The position numbers were made by a program, and so were the translations under genes. Positions 19,279 to 27,458 of a stretch of DNA of 27,458 bases are shown here, piece after piece. The stretch's first letter is position 1. Each line of letters starts with the position of its first letter. The DNA is from Chara braunii (Eukaryota; Streptophyta; Charophyceae; Charales; Characeae). A model generated the notes under the pieces. That model saw nothing but the letters and a program-made list of their open reading frames with translations, searched no databases and was not told where the DNA came from. The stretch covers positions 222,694 to 250,151 of the forward strand of contig BFEA01000463.1 in the NCBI GenBank assembly GCA_003427395.1, read 5' to 3'.

Positions 19279-20681
19279 TCATGATTGTTCAATAAATTTC
19301 GATTTAATCATGGATCGATTTTGCGATTGCCTCGCTTGTGATGACAGGCTTCGTGACTGCCTCCCCCGAGAAGAATGATTTTCCGATTCTCCTGCACGAG
19401 AAGATGCACTCCTCGATTGTACAAAACCGCTCACTCGAATCTCTCGAAGGATATTCATAGCGAACAAACATCGCCTCACACCCTGAAAAAAATGTTGATG
19501 AACATGCCCATCTTCTTTCCTTCTATGATTCTTAAGTGCAGCTCGCAATGGAAGCATACATTTAACAACTAAGTTTGTTCGTCTTCCTTGCCTTTTCCTT
19601 CGTTTTGATATTATACTCGACGTGAAACATTGTTCATTCACATTCCTTGTATTGACTTGTTTCATTCCTTCACCAGCCCGTACAGTACTTTTAACAATTA
19701 TTGGACTCCCATCATAGCCCGATGACTCACGGTGAGGCATCCGCAACAACGATCCAAGTTTCAAATGACGCTCAACTTTATTGGCAAGGACTCGTCGAAT
19801 CAACAACGTACGATACCGTCTGTTGCGCCTTGAACGAATCGGTTTCCATAATAATTTTTTTTGCCGATTATGAAATCCAACAAACTTTCTACTCGGTTGG
19901 GTCGCGAGAGCAGAAGAAACATTTGCACGAACATCAGGTGAGGGAGGATAAAGGTTACGCTCCACAGACATTCGTCTGACATCGGTAATCAATGTCGGCG
20001 ATGAACAATTGTGCACATGTGTCGAGAGCGAGGAAAAATTATTGAGTAAAATGAATTTTTCGACCACTGAAACAAAATCTGCATTTATTGCAACATCTGT
20101 ACCAATTTCAAGCGGAAGTTCACTTTGCAACGTCAAAGAGCGATTTTCATGACAATTAATGTCATCTGTACGAACATTAATATTTCCTTGACTCGTTCTT
20201 TTGAAAAACACAAGGCCTGTGAAATCATTGATTGACGAATCGATTGTCGAAACGATAGAGACCTATCACTACATTGTTCTTCGATAGAACAATCACAACT
20301 ATCATCTTAAGTTACCATCGGTTAACAATGTTTATCTGTGATGCGTGTAGTCGGCTCAATTACAACACCTACCGCTTGTAGTAAAGACCTCTGTGTTCGA
20401 CGACTTTGGGAAGACGGTTATCCACGTTTGCGGTGTTCGTTTTGTGATGACATCAGTGTCTCACTCGTAGAGTGACAGAGAGTAACATCCGAACGTATAT
20501 GCAATCCCAGTTCATGGTTGGATAAGGAAAAAGAGTGCTCGAACAAAGACAAATCGACTTGATCTGGAACAATGGAAGGGCACCAATTACACTCTGATAC
20601 TATCGGCGAAGAAACCAAAGGATAATTAACAACCTTTTCAAAAGGCTGATGGCGTTTGCGACGCATCCACGGAACATGCAA
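19279..20681 (-). pseudogene. Helitron N-terminal extension, RS-rich
   Basis: Two minus-strand frames (20418-20681 and 19279-20211), broken between, give a basic, serine-rich region. Residues near its end alternate Ser-Arg words (QSRSASSRAGESENHSSRGR, then QSRSLSSQARQSQNRS). A frameshift near 19290 leads into an acidic part (HEDSQSDSREEEINDLHD) and then into the cysteine motif. No enzyme domain is recognised. No ATG is seen upstream: the open frame runs straight into the A-tail of LINE-3 at 20687, so the natural start is lost or displaced. MRRKRHQPFEKVV near 20660 is the first methionine context. Confidence 0.6.
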
Positions 20682-20686
20682 TGACC

Positions 20687-21357
20687 TTTTTTTTTTTTTT
20701 TTTTTTTAAAAAACAACACCGTATGGCTACCGCTAGGAGTGATGATCAGTGCATATACTCCTACCGGCTCCATTACGAACTCCATTCTATTGGTGGGGAG
20801 CTGCACCTGCTGGAAACCAAGTTAAGCGTCCCTTAACATACAATATTCAGGCACTGTGACTGATAATGCTGGGAAATGGGCCCAGCGTCCCTTGTACCTC
20901 TTCACCCTCATCTGAGTGGCGCCAAATCATTCAGATAAGCCTTGGTACCGAAATGCGACAAAGATAATAATATGATGTGATGACTAAAGCAAGAGTTGAG
21001 CTAACAAAATACCATCTTGCCCTAACCTTCTGCATGAGGGCTCAGTAGACAACATGACCAATTCTAGCAGCTTGACTCTTCCTCTATTCCCCTTTTCCCT
21101 TTCAATCATAGCCATACCAACTCAAGTGGACCAGGGATAATGGGGGGGGGGGGGAAGGGGTCTGGGAACTCTGAAGGAGGGCGCAAAGGGACTGATGGGT
21201 CCACACTAGTCCAATTATGAAATATCAGGCGAAAATCTCCTGGCGCTTCCTCATTTTGTCCTGCCTTTATTCCTCTCTTACCGTCCCCAACTCTGATCTG
21301 TCCAATCTTCCCTCCCTGGGGTCCCCCAAGCCAAGCGCCACTGAATTGTTCAATGTG
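20687..21357 (-). mobile_element. LINE-3 3' UTR and poly(A) tail
   Basis: The tail is T21 on the plus strand at 20687-20707. Between the tail and the coding end at 21358 is a non-coding 3' UTR with two words shared with LINE-1 (20793-20813 and 20878-20893). The word AGCGTCCCTT occurs twice here (20825 and 20884), so the UTR contains a small internal duplication. A G12 run lies at about 21143-21154. Confidence 0.75.
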
Positions 21358-21880
21358 CTATAGGATATCTTTTTTAGAAGATAAGAATTGGATTTTTTCT
21401 TTTACAATGTTCCATTGATTTGTGATGTCTGTCTGCACTTGTAGCTTGATTGGCTCTGTTATTTCGGGGCCATCAATCCTTGCTCCTTCCATGTCAAAAG
21501 TGCAACGACGGTTCCAGAGGGCCCAGAGAATGACTCTTCTTCCAATTTTAAACAGGTTGTGAGAAAAGTCATCTAGCGGGGTTGGAGACCATGCCTCACT
21601 GACCAGGGTTCTCCAGTCCCATGGCCAAGGCTGCTGAGTATTGAGGGAGGTCCAAATCCTATCCCACTTGTGCCATAACCACACTGCGCCTGGACATTGC
21701 TGGAAGATGTGCTCTATCATTTCCAGAATTCTTCTACTAGGAAATGATGAGATACATAGCTTGCACCACGGGTGGGCTAGGCCTTTTTTTTTCCAGTGAT
21801 GTTCGGTCTATAATCCAGTCGTTCGTGGGAAGGCAACGATGATATGACATATCCGCAGGTGAAGAGAAGGTTGGAGAAGT
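21358..21880 (-). pseudogene. LINE-3 ORF2 C-terminal zf-RVT fragment
   Basis: The minus strand reads LPTNDWIIDRT-like sequence near 21820, then AHPWCKLCISSF (about 21745-21780) and MIEHIFQQCPGAVWLWHKW. The zf-RVT cysteines and histidine (CX2C...HX4C) are intact. IGRRVILWALWNRRCTF follows and the frame ends at 21358. A frame change falls at the T9 run at about 21784-21792. Only the end of ORF2 is present, a typical 5'-truncated copy. Its sequence differs from LINE-1 and LINE-2 although the 3' UTR shares words with LINE-1. Confidence 0.8.
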
Positions 21881-22179
21881 GGATAGATTACTGTTGGTTT
21901 AACCGTCATGTGGGCCTTGGTCCTCTGCCATATAATCGGTACGTACGTACGTATTTGTACATGAGCACGTCACGATAGATAAAAGGAATAAGATGCATAT
22001 AGAAAACTGGAACGAAAACAATACACCATGAAACATCCATATATAGATGTAATTATATGAATGCAAGTAATATAGTGTTAAAAAAAAAAAAAAAAAAAAA
22101 AAAGTAGACGCAGTCCAACACAAACAAAGCAGTCACAATGCGAAGCACAAAAGATCAAAGAAAATCAGGTGTCAGTTCG

Positions 22180-22181
<2 letters not shown>
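21881..22181. other. Non-coding DNA with A24 and (GTAC)n
   Basis: A short GTAC repeat lies at 21939-21953 and A24 at 22080-22103. No protein-like frame. If LINE-3 inserted into the Helitron, Helitron 5' sequence should begin here, but none is recognisable by eye. Confidence 0.5.
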
Positions 22182-22233
<52 letters not shown>

Positions 22234-22240
22234 CAGTTCG
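22173..22240 (-). mobile_element. T52 tract flanked by 7-bp direct repeats
   Basis: CAGTTCG at 22173-22179 is followed by GG, T52 (22182-22233) and a second CAGTTCG at 22234-22240. The repeats extend to 8 of 9 if one mismatch is allowed. A nearly pure homopolymer between short direct repeats is what an extremely 5'-truncated retroposition event (tail only, minus orientation) would leave. Confidence 0.6.
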
Positions 22241-22480
22241 TGTATGGAGGTTAATCAACATGAATTCAGATTGAAATTTATTTATTCGTGCAAATATAGA
22301 TGTACTGGTTTACTTTCATGTTTGTGCAAATGTTTAATTGAGACCAGAACTTCTTTGGACTTCTATTGAGGTTACTTAAGCCTCCTTCTACTTTGTGGAT
22401 ATGCCTCATTCGGTTCTCATGTTCGTTTTGTTATTTTACAGGCTCCTCAGTCATTTAAGGGCCCCATGCGATAGAGTTAC
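22241..22480. other. Unassigned DNA
   Basis: No recognisable gene or repeat. A TTATTTTACAG acceptor-like word occurs at about 22431-22441 on the plus strand. Confidence 0.4.
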
Positions 22481-23252
22481 ACGTACCTTGTTTGTCTACG
22501 TTCGCCCTTCGTAATTTTCTAATATGGATCACTTTCCTGATCAAACAAATTTATCATTGGAGTCATAACTTCTTTTGGCTCTTATCCATATTAATCGAGG
22601 TGGTCCTACTTGCGGCCAACCTTAGGTATCCTAAATCAGTCATCCGTCCACAAAAGATTTGAAGAAGGTGAAGTATTTTCGCCGACCTTTCCAAACCTCG
22701 ATCGTTAGGAAGAAGTCCACAGTACTCATTCTCCTCGCCCGAGCACGAGGCTTGAATCTTAGAAGTAGGCATTGACTCCTCCTCAACAACATTGCACCTC
22801 CCCCATAAATGGATCTATGTGACGTGTCGCACCTCTCCCTAACCAGCCTCGAAGGTCGTGGTTCCAGAAAGAGTCATTCCTAGCGATCAGGGTCGCGCAA
22901 ACCGTTGATGGTCTCACCTTTCTTCTCTTTTTTTGCTTCGGCGACTTTGATAACATAGGAGCAAAGGGGGTAGAGAACAAGACCTCTTGGAACAGGGTCA
23001 GGTGAGAGGAGGTCATTCGGGATAGCACAGGTGCCCTGCGAAAAATGCTACGTTTATTGCCAACTTTCTTTTTTTTTATCGCATTGGTTCCTTCTCCAAT
23101 GTTCATTCGAAATACATAGTGCGATTCAACCATCCAATAGCAATTAATTTGCTTCACATAAACGCCTCAATATTTTCAGCACCCCATGTAGAACAATCAT
23201 ACGTACCTTGTTTACTCTTGAGCATCCTTTGCTTTCCTTCGACACCATTTAC
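22481..23252 (-). other. Possible eroded minus-strand gene with small exons
   Basis: Two candidate exons end in the same minus-strand context, AAACAAG followed by GTACGT: 22487-22536 (preceded by TTGTTTGATCAG) and 23207-23252 (preceded by TTGTCTTCAG). The 13-base word ACGTACCTTGTTT is identical at 22481-22493 and 23201-23213. Between them two open minus-strand stretches (22563-22772, 22783-23157) are free of low complexity, but match no family I know. The splice signals are good, yet the exons do not join into a clear protein. A host gene, a tandemly copied exon, or chance are all open. Confidence 0.3.
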
Positions 23253-23631
23253 CTGAAGACAACTTAAATTTATTGTTGTCTTTTTGTTTACTATCGAGGC
23301 TCTTCCTTTCCAATTATTTATACAATTTATATTATGACATCACACAACCTTTATGCTTACATTTTTTTTTTTCTAACTTTTTACTCATCTTAACCCCTTT
23401 TGAATATTATTTTATGTCTATATTTTGACGGATACTCACCTGATTGTTTTTTAAAAATAAGTAGAATAATATAAAAATGGAAAAAAAAAATTGAAAAAAA
23501 AAATTTAATAAATCTTAGAAACTAAATATTAATATCATCTTCATAACAATGAATATACACCAATAAATGACTAAGGCAACATTTATTTGTATATAACAAT
23601 TGTATTTTCTTCCAATTCCAAGAATAATAGA
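23253..23631. other. AT-rich non-coding DNA
   Basis: Homopolymer-rich A/T sequence. Nothing coding or structured was found. Confidence 0.5.
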
Positions 23632-23644
23632 TAGATAAAGATAA

Positions 23645-23693
<49 letters not shown>

Positions 23694-23740
23694 CAGATAG
23701 ATAGATAGATAGACACAGAGAGAGAGAGAGAGAGAGAGAG

Positions 23741-23809
<69 letters not shown>

Positions 23810-23819
23810 AAAAAAAAAA
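23632..23819. repeat. Compound microsatellite (GATA)n-(GA)n-A16
   Basis: GATA units run to about 23713, GA units with a few AAAG variants fill about 23716-23803, and an A16 run ends at 23819. The plus strand is entirely purine from about 23716 to 23819. Open Leu/Ser/Ile frames on the other strand are composition artefacts. Confidence 0.95.
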
Positions 23820-24257
23820 CCGATTAAAATAAAAAAGAGAAAAGACAGAATTCAAGCGTCTTATCATAAATCGCTTTCAAATGTCACCATTATTAATGGA
23901 ATGAAAAAAAAAGTAAAACCACGAGTTCCTTCCGCCATCCCACTCCACTTCCTCGTTCTCCATCTCAATCTACCAACTCCCACTCCTCCATCATTTTGTC
24001 CACGAAACTGCATTCATCTACCTATTTAATAATACATCAAACCATTATATTACAGTGAGAACAACAAATAATAATTTTCTCCCTCCTATTTGTAGTTCCT
24101 TTTTCCTTTGCAATTATCATTCTTTCTGCACCCTACATCTTCTCCCTCGTTCCTCTTCTTCCTCCTTTTTCACTCTTGTTACTTTTATTTCTCTCAATGG
24201 TGAATTCAACAATAATGAAATACCACCCTATTAATCTTCCTCTACCAATTCATAAAT
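23820..24257. other. Pyrimidine-rich non-coding DNA
   Basis: The plus strand is C/T-rich (many CTCCTTC-type words), particularly 23925-24200. It lies just downstream of the unrecognised minus-strand frame and could be its 3' flank. No feature is defined. Confidence 0.4.
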
Positions 24258-25235
24258 TCACTTCCTCCTTTCTTCAATCAATAATTGATTGTTCTCATTG
24301 ACCTGACTATTTGCATTAGGATAAATATTTGTGATCCCGTCATATTTCGGTTTAACAATCGAGAGTTCATTTATTCTCGTACAGTCCAATCGTGCCCAAT
24401 ATGTACTACGACATCTATGACATTTACGATTCAAAGATTCCACAAATGCAATCATAGTCTTATTCGGTGTTTTTTCATGTTTCTTATTCATGCTCGCAAA
24501 AACATTCAACTCCTTCATATCATTGCTTCACTCCTCCATAAATGGTTTTGGTGAATGGGCTAGAATGACGTCGCCAAGCGATTTCCTGAGGTGGTAAATA
24601 TGCTCATTGTGACATTGAACCCAATAAAACTTGGACTCGTATCCCAACAACGTATCACCGAATTTGTCCACAAACACGACATTCATCAACTCTTCGTATG
24701 CCTCCTTATACAATTGACGAAGATTAACTGTTGTGCTCATCTAAAACTTCATTGCAGTTTGCACCTCCAACAATGCATTTCTATGCGCCAGATCAGAACA
24801 CACAGTTGGAAGTGAATGTACCATCGCAATCAGATCTCTTTTCGGAAGAGCCTCCATTTTTTCAGTCGATGGAAACTCGAAGACTGCATTTCGAGAGGAT
24901 GGATCTCCCCACCCCAGGCCATGACAAGACAACAATGTTCTCACTGCACATTCAGCCTTTTCAATTCGCCGACGCAAACCATCACACTCTTCAAGAAGGT
25001 AGGGATGAACTCGGGTGCTCGACTTAACAATCTCGTCAATCAAATCATCTCGAATCTACGATCTCATCCGATAACAAATCCGCATCATTATATCCATGTG
25101 AAGTTTTAACTCCTCTTTGACATGCAAAGTATTGGGCACAAAGGACCATCTCACCTCATCATTTCGTTCCTCTTGAAGGAATTTTTCGATGACTTACTTT
25201 GTGTTGAGATCAATGCTGGTCAACGCACTCTTAAG
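24258..25235 (-). pseudogene. Unrecognised protein remnant, about 320 codons
   Basis: One minus-strand frame from about 25235 to 24258 is non-repetitive and protein-like but has at least four in-frame stops: after NTK near 25200, after CYRMRS near 25056, TAG at 24741-24743 and TGA near 24525. Readable segments include FLQEERNDEVRWSFVPN, HPYLLEECDGLRRRIEKAEC, LRQLYKEAYEELMNVVFVDK and KSLGDVILAHSPKPFMEE. A late cysteine cluster KCHRCRSTYWARLDC could bind metal. All segments share the same frame with no frameshift, so the stops look like point mutations in a once-open gene, or evidence of short exons. I do not recognise the family. It might be element-carried or a host gene relic. Confidence 0.5.
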
Positions 25236-25236
25236 T

Positions 25237-25777
25237 GGACAACGTCTTAAACCTGGGTTTGAACCCAGCAACCAGGGTCCAGACTTAGTCTGGGCTTTTC
25301 CGCAGCTCTAAACCTAAGTGTCTGTTTGCCTGCCTGCAAGCGTGTATGCCTGCGTGCTTGTCTGCCTGCATGCCTGTCTGCCTGCGCGCCTATCTGCTTT
25401 CGTGTCTGCCTGCGTGTATGCCTGCCTATCTGCCTGTCTGCGTTCGTGTCTGCCTGCGTGTCTGTCTGCCTGTCTGCCTGCCTCTCTGCCTACGTGTTTT
25501 TCTGCCTATATGCCTATTTGTCGGCATGTCTCCCTATGTGTTTGCCTGTCTATTTGCCTGCCTACCTGCCTGTGTGTGCATGCCAAGCAACCTACCTACC
25601 TGTCTGCGTGTGTGCATGTGTGCCGGCCTGCCTGCCTGCCAGGTCAATGGGGCTACAATCGTAGACCAGCGTTAGGTCAATGTGTGGGCTAGGAATGGGC
25701 TAAAGCTTGGACCTCCAATTTGAAAGGAAAAGAAAAAAGGCAATAAAAAGTGTCAGAGCGTGCACCTGGTCTCAGAT
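25237..25777. repeat. Tandem unit A (~536 bp) with (TGCC)n core
   Basis: The unit begins AACGTCTTAAACC (25242), has CCAGACTTAGTCTGGG-type sequence, a degenerate TGCC/TGTC/TGCG array at about 25318-25641, then GACCAGCGTTAGGT, GGGCTAAAGCTTGGACCTCC, an A/G-rich patch and TGTCAGAGCGTGCACCTGG. The same order recurs in unit B, 536 bp further on. Confidence 0.85.
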
Positions 25778-26296
25778 AACGTCTTAAACCTAGGCCTAGA
25801 CCTAACACCCAGGATCCAGACCTAGTCTCAAACCAGGATCCAGACGTAGTCTGGGTTTTTTCGCAACTTCAGACCCATGTGTCTATCTGCCTGCCTACGT
25901 GCCTGTCTGTCTGCGTGTGTGCCTGCGTGTGTGCCTGCGTGTGTGCCTGCCTATCTGTTTGTCTGCATCCTTGTCTGTGTTTCAGTTTGCCTGTCTGCCC
26001 GTCTCTCTATCTACATGCCCGTATGCCTGCCTACCTATCTCTCTGCCTGCATGTCTTCCTATGTGTATGCCTCTTTGTCTGCCCGCCTACCTGTCTGTGT
26101 GTGCATGCTAGACAACCTACCTACCTGCTTGTCTGCCTGCCTGTCTGCCTGCCTGCCAACGACGCTGCAGCCGCAGACCAGCGCTAGGTAAACGTGTGGG
26201 ACTGGACATGGGCTAGAATTTGGACCTCCGGCTTGATAGCGAAAAAAAAAAAAGCAACAAAAAATGTTAGAGCCCGCACCTGGGCCCAGACAAAGT
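25778..26296. repeat. Tandem unit B with (TGCC)n core
   Basis: This repeats unit A in order: AACGTCTTAAACC (25778), a doubled CCAGGATCCAGAC block, TAGTCTGGG, a TGCC/TGTC array at about 25880-26158, GACCAGCGCTAGGT, GGGCTAGAATTTGGACCTCC, an A12 patch and TGTTAGAGCCCGCACCTGG (26265). The copies are diverged across both core and flanks. The sequence breaks off at about 26296, where a third unit would start. Confidence 0.85.
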
Positions 26297-26297
26297 T

Positions 26298-26338
26298 GTC
26301 GGGCGCATAAGTCCCACGCAGGGCGGGACTCTCCCGAC
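26298..26338. other. Two-stem hairpin
   Basis: GTCGGG (26298-26303) pairs with CCCGAC (26333-26338), and inside it AGTCCC (26310-26315) pairs with GGGACT (26325-26330), with unequal internal loops of 6 and 2 bases and a 9-base apical loop. Function unknown. Confidence 0.7.
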
Positions 26339-27317
26339 CATGTTACGCAGGAGTTGATCTACTCGCAATACTTAAATGGAGCTTCCGCAGCCACTCCCGC
26401 CGAGTGCAACAGCCATACCTCTTGCAAGTCCCTATGACAGGATAGGGCCTACGCGAGGTACAACTTTACCTCCACCTGCAGGATTTGTCACCTCCCTTCA
26501 GTGTGCGTATCCCCGCCAAGCTACCAGTCCACAGTACGAAACCTAATCAATTGCAATCCCACAGGTAGGTCAGTCGAGGGTGTTTCTCATACGTTGTGGC
26601 ATAGCGGGTACGCACGGTCCTACGCCTCTATCGGACCCTAACGTGAACCGACGCATTGGGGGCATGAAGTCCCAAACGTGAATCGTCGTCAGTCGACCAG
26701 GACGCATCCCACTCACCACGCGTTACAACACTCTTTAAGACCTAAAATTGAAAACACATTCAAACAACACAACGACACTCGTAGTCACTTTAGTGTTTAA
26801 CCCACAACCTTGCGATACGGAAAATCAATTAGGCGACACACGCGAGACTCAATATAAAACCGCGCAAAAACAGAGTTTTCTCATATCGACTAGCAATACA
26901 TGGTTACACAAGAGGTCGCAATGATGGCGTACTATGTAGTACCCATAATCACGCGATCCTCAATAATCTCGAGGGTCGCGTTCGATACTCAAGTGTCGGC
27001 TAACACGTGCGTTGAGGGGTTAATCTCTCGACGCTAGACAATCGCCAACTGTGGTTGAGATTTACGCCATTTTCTACACCCTGCGGAGAGTGGGTGGTAC
27101 GCAGGTTCATACTTGTGGTGACAATTGTGTCTTATTGCCCTTGAGACAAACTCCATCATCCAGGGTCTGGAGAGAGATCAAGGGGTTTGACTTTGACTAC
27201 CGCCACGGACTATAACGTCCAACTATAATAATTTTAAAAAGCAGAAGGGTAAAAGGGGATCTCCCTTTTCTCTCAAAGCATAATCTATTTAACCTTTACG
27301 CACGGTCGTTGCAGGCC

Positions 27318-27450
27318 GCCCGAACACTTCAAGTATATGCATGTACACAGGGTAACCGGTGTTCGGGACGGGCCGAACGCCCGAACCCGAACGCCCGAAC
27401 GTATGGGACCCCTTGGGAATGCGTTCGGCCGTTCGGGCCGAACGCGGACC
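27318..27450. repeat. CCGAAC/GTTCGG inverted-repeat cluster
   Basis: CCCGAACAC at about 27319-27327 pairs with GTGTTCGGG at about 27359-27367. Further right GCCGAACGCCCGAACCCG and GCGTTCGGCCGTTCGGGCC carry many copies of the hexamer in both orientations. The cluster can form several alternative hairpins and ends close to an A-run at the window edge. Confidence 0.8.
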
Positions 27451-27458
27451 AAAAAAAA

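Larger units (their letters stand above)
14729..20686 (-). mobile_element. Helitron (autonomous type, decayed), minus strand
   Basis: A rolling-circle transposon whose coding order on the minus strand is N-terminal region, cysteine motif, Helitron_like_N/Rep, then Pif1-like helicase. The 3' end is at 14729: a hairpin followed by ten bases ending CTAG, next to T in the flank, as expected for insertion between A and T. The 5' end (TC...) was not found. The frame is cut at 20686 by the A-tail of LINE-3, so the 5' part may lie beyond that insertion or be lost. Helicase motifs after the IPKIDL block are missing, so the element also has an internal deletion just before its terminus. Confidence 0.88.
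26297..27458. other. Non-coding right end, possible LTR-like DNA
   Basis: No protein-like frame lies in this 1.16 kb. It begins TGTCGGG immediately after the tandem units stop, has a strong two-stem hairpin at 26298-26338, a TATAAAA word at about 26855, and a palindrome cluster at the far right. TG start, TATA-like word and absence of coding would suit a long terminal repeat, but no second LTR, primer-binding site or CA end can be seen before the window stops. Confidence 0.3.

Noticed and set aside
20679-20681. Start codon for the Helitron N-terminal frame
   Set aside because: The triplet is TTG; in a eukaryote this is not a convincing start, and the frame continues into the LINE-3 tail.
22182-22233. 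T-run as a transcription terminator
   Set aside because: Its length and flanking direct repeats fit a retroposed tail better, and no Pol III gene precedes it.
23522-23867. Ser/Leu/Ile-rich frames on the minus strand
   Set aside because: Translation of (GATA)n and (GA)n repeats.
25318-26191. Long overlapping Cys/Leu/Pro-rich open frames in three plus frames
   Set aside because: They arise from the (TGCC)n tetranucleotide array, which cannot encode stops on the plus strand in any frame.

Overview
This looks like a repeat-rich nuclear segment from a eukaryote, most plausibly a streptophyte (a charophyte alga such as Chara, or another large plant-lineage genome). The reasons are L1-type non-LTR retrotransposons with zf-RVT tails, a plant-style Helitron with a RepHel gene, many long poly(A)/poly(T) tracts and microsatellites, and an internal assembly gap. 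The species guess is inference from style only. I found no intact protein-coding gene. Nearly everything recognisable is a decayed mobile element.

Layout. Positions 1-1214 hold a minus-strand poly(A)-tailed retroposon-like repeat, with an 83-bp tandem duplication and a tRNA-like head with A and B boxes. Positions 1215-3859 hold the 3' part of a LINE on the minus strand (LINE-1). About 3836-4030 is a piece of the 5' side of a LINE reverse transcriptase on the opposite strand, joined head-on to LINE-1, which is the structure expected from twin priming. About 4040-10779 is a nearly full-length plus-strand LINE (LINE-2) with ORF1, endonuclease, reverse transcriptase and zf-RVT, broken by many stops and frameshifts. 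Positions 10800-13300 are low-complexity DNA: (TA)n, CA-rich DNA, a five-run G-quadruplex motif, a second, oppositely oriented copy of the left-edge repeat ending in A32, two more A-tails, an 18-bp minisatellite and an 18-N gap.

Positions 14729-20686 hold a minus-strand Helitron. Its 3' terminus (hairpin followed by CTAG next to T) is readable. Its RepHel protein can be followed in pieces from an N-terminal cysteine motif through Helitron_like_N (HUH and two-tyrosine motifs still present) to a Pif1-like helicase whose Walker A lysine is gone. A third LINE 3' end (LINE-3, 20687 to about 21880, minus) has its A-tail directly against the start of the Helitron frame.

From 21900 to 25235 there is AT-rich DNA with a T52 tract flanked by 7-bp direct repeats, possible small minus-strand exons, a (GATA)n/(GA)n tract, and one unrecognised reading frame with several stops (24258-25235, minus). 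Positions 25237-26296 carry two copies of a roughly 520-540-bp tandem unit, each with a degenerate (TGCC)n core. The last 1.1 kb is non-coding, with a strong hairpin near 26.3 kb and a CCGAAC/GTTCGG palindrome cluster at the right edge.

The elements do not form a pathway. The window records successive insertion and decay. The parts most worth a second look are the Helitron with a preserved nicking domain and a dead helicase, the LINE inversion junction, the near-pure poly(T) insertion, and the unrecognised 24.3-25.2 kb reading frame.
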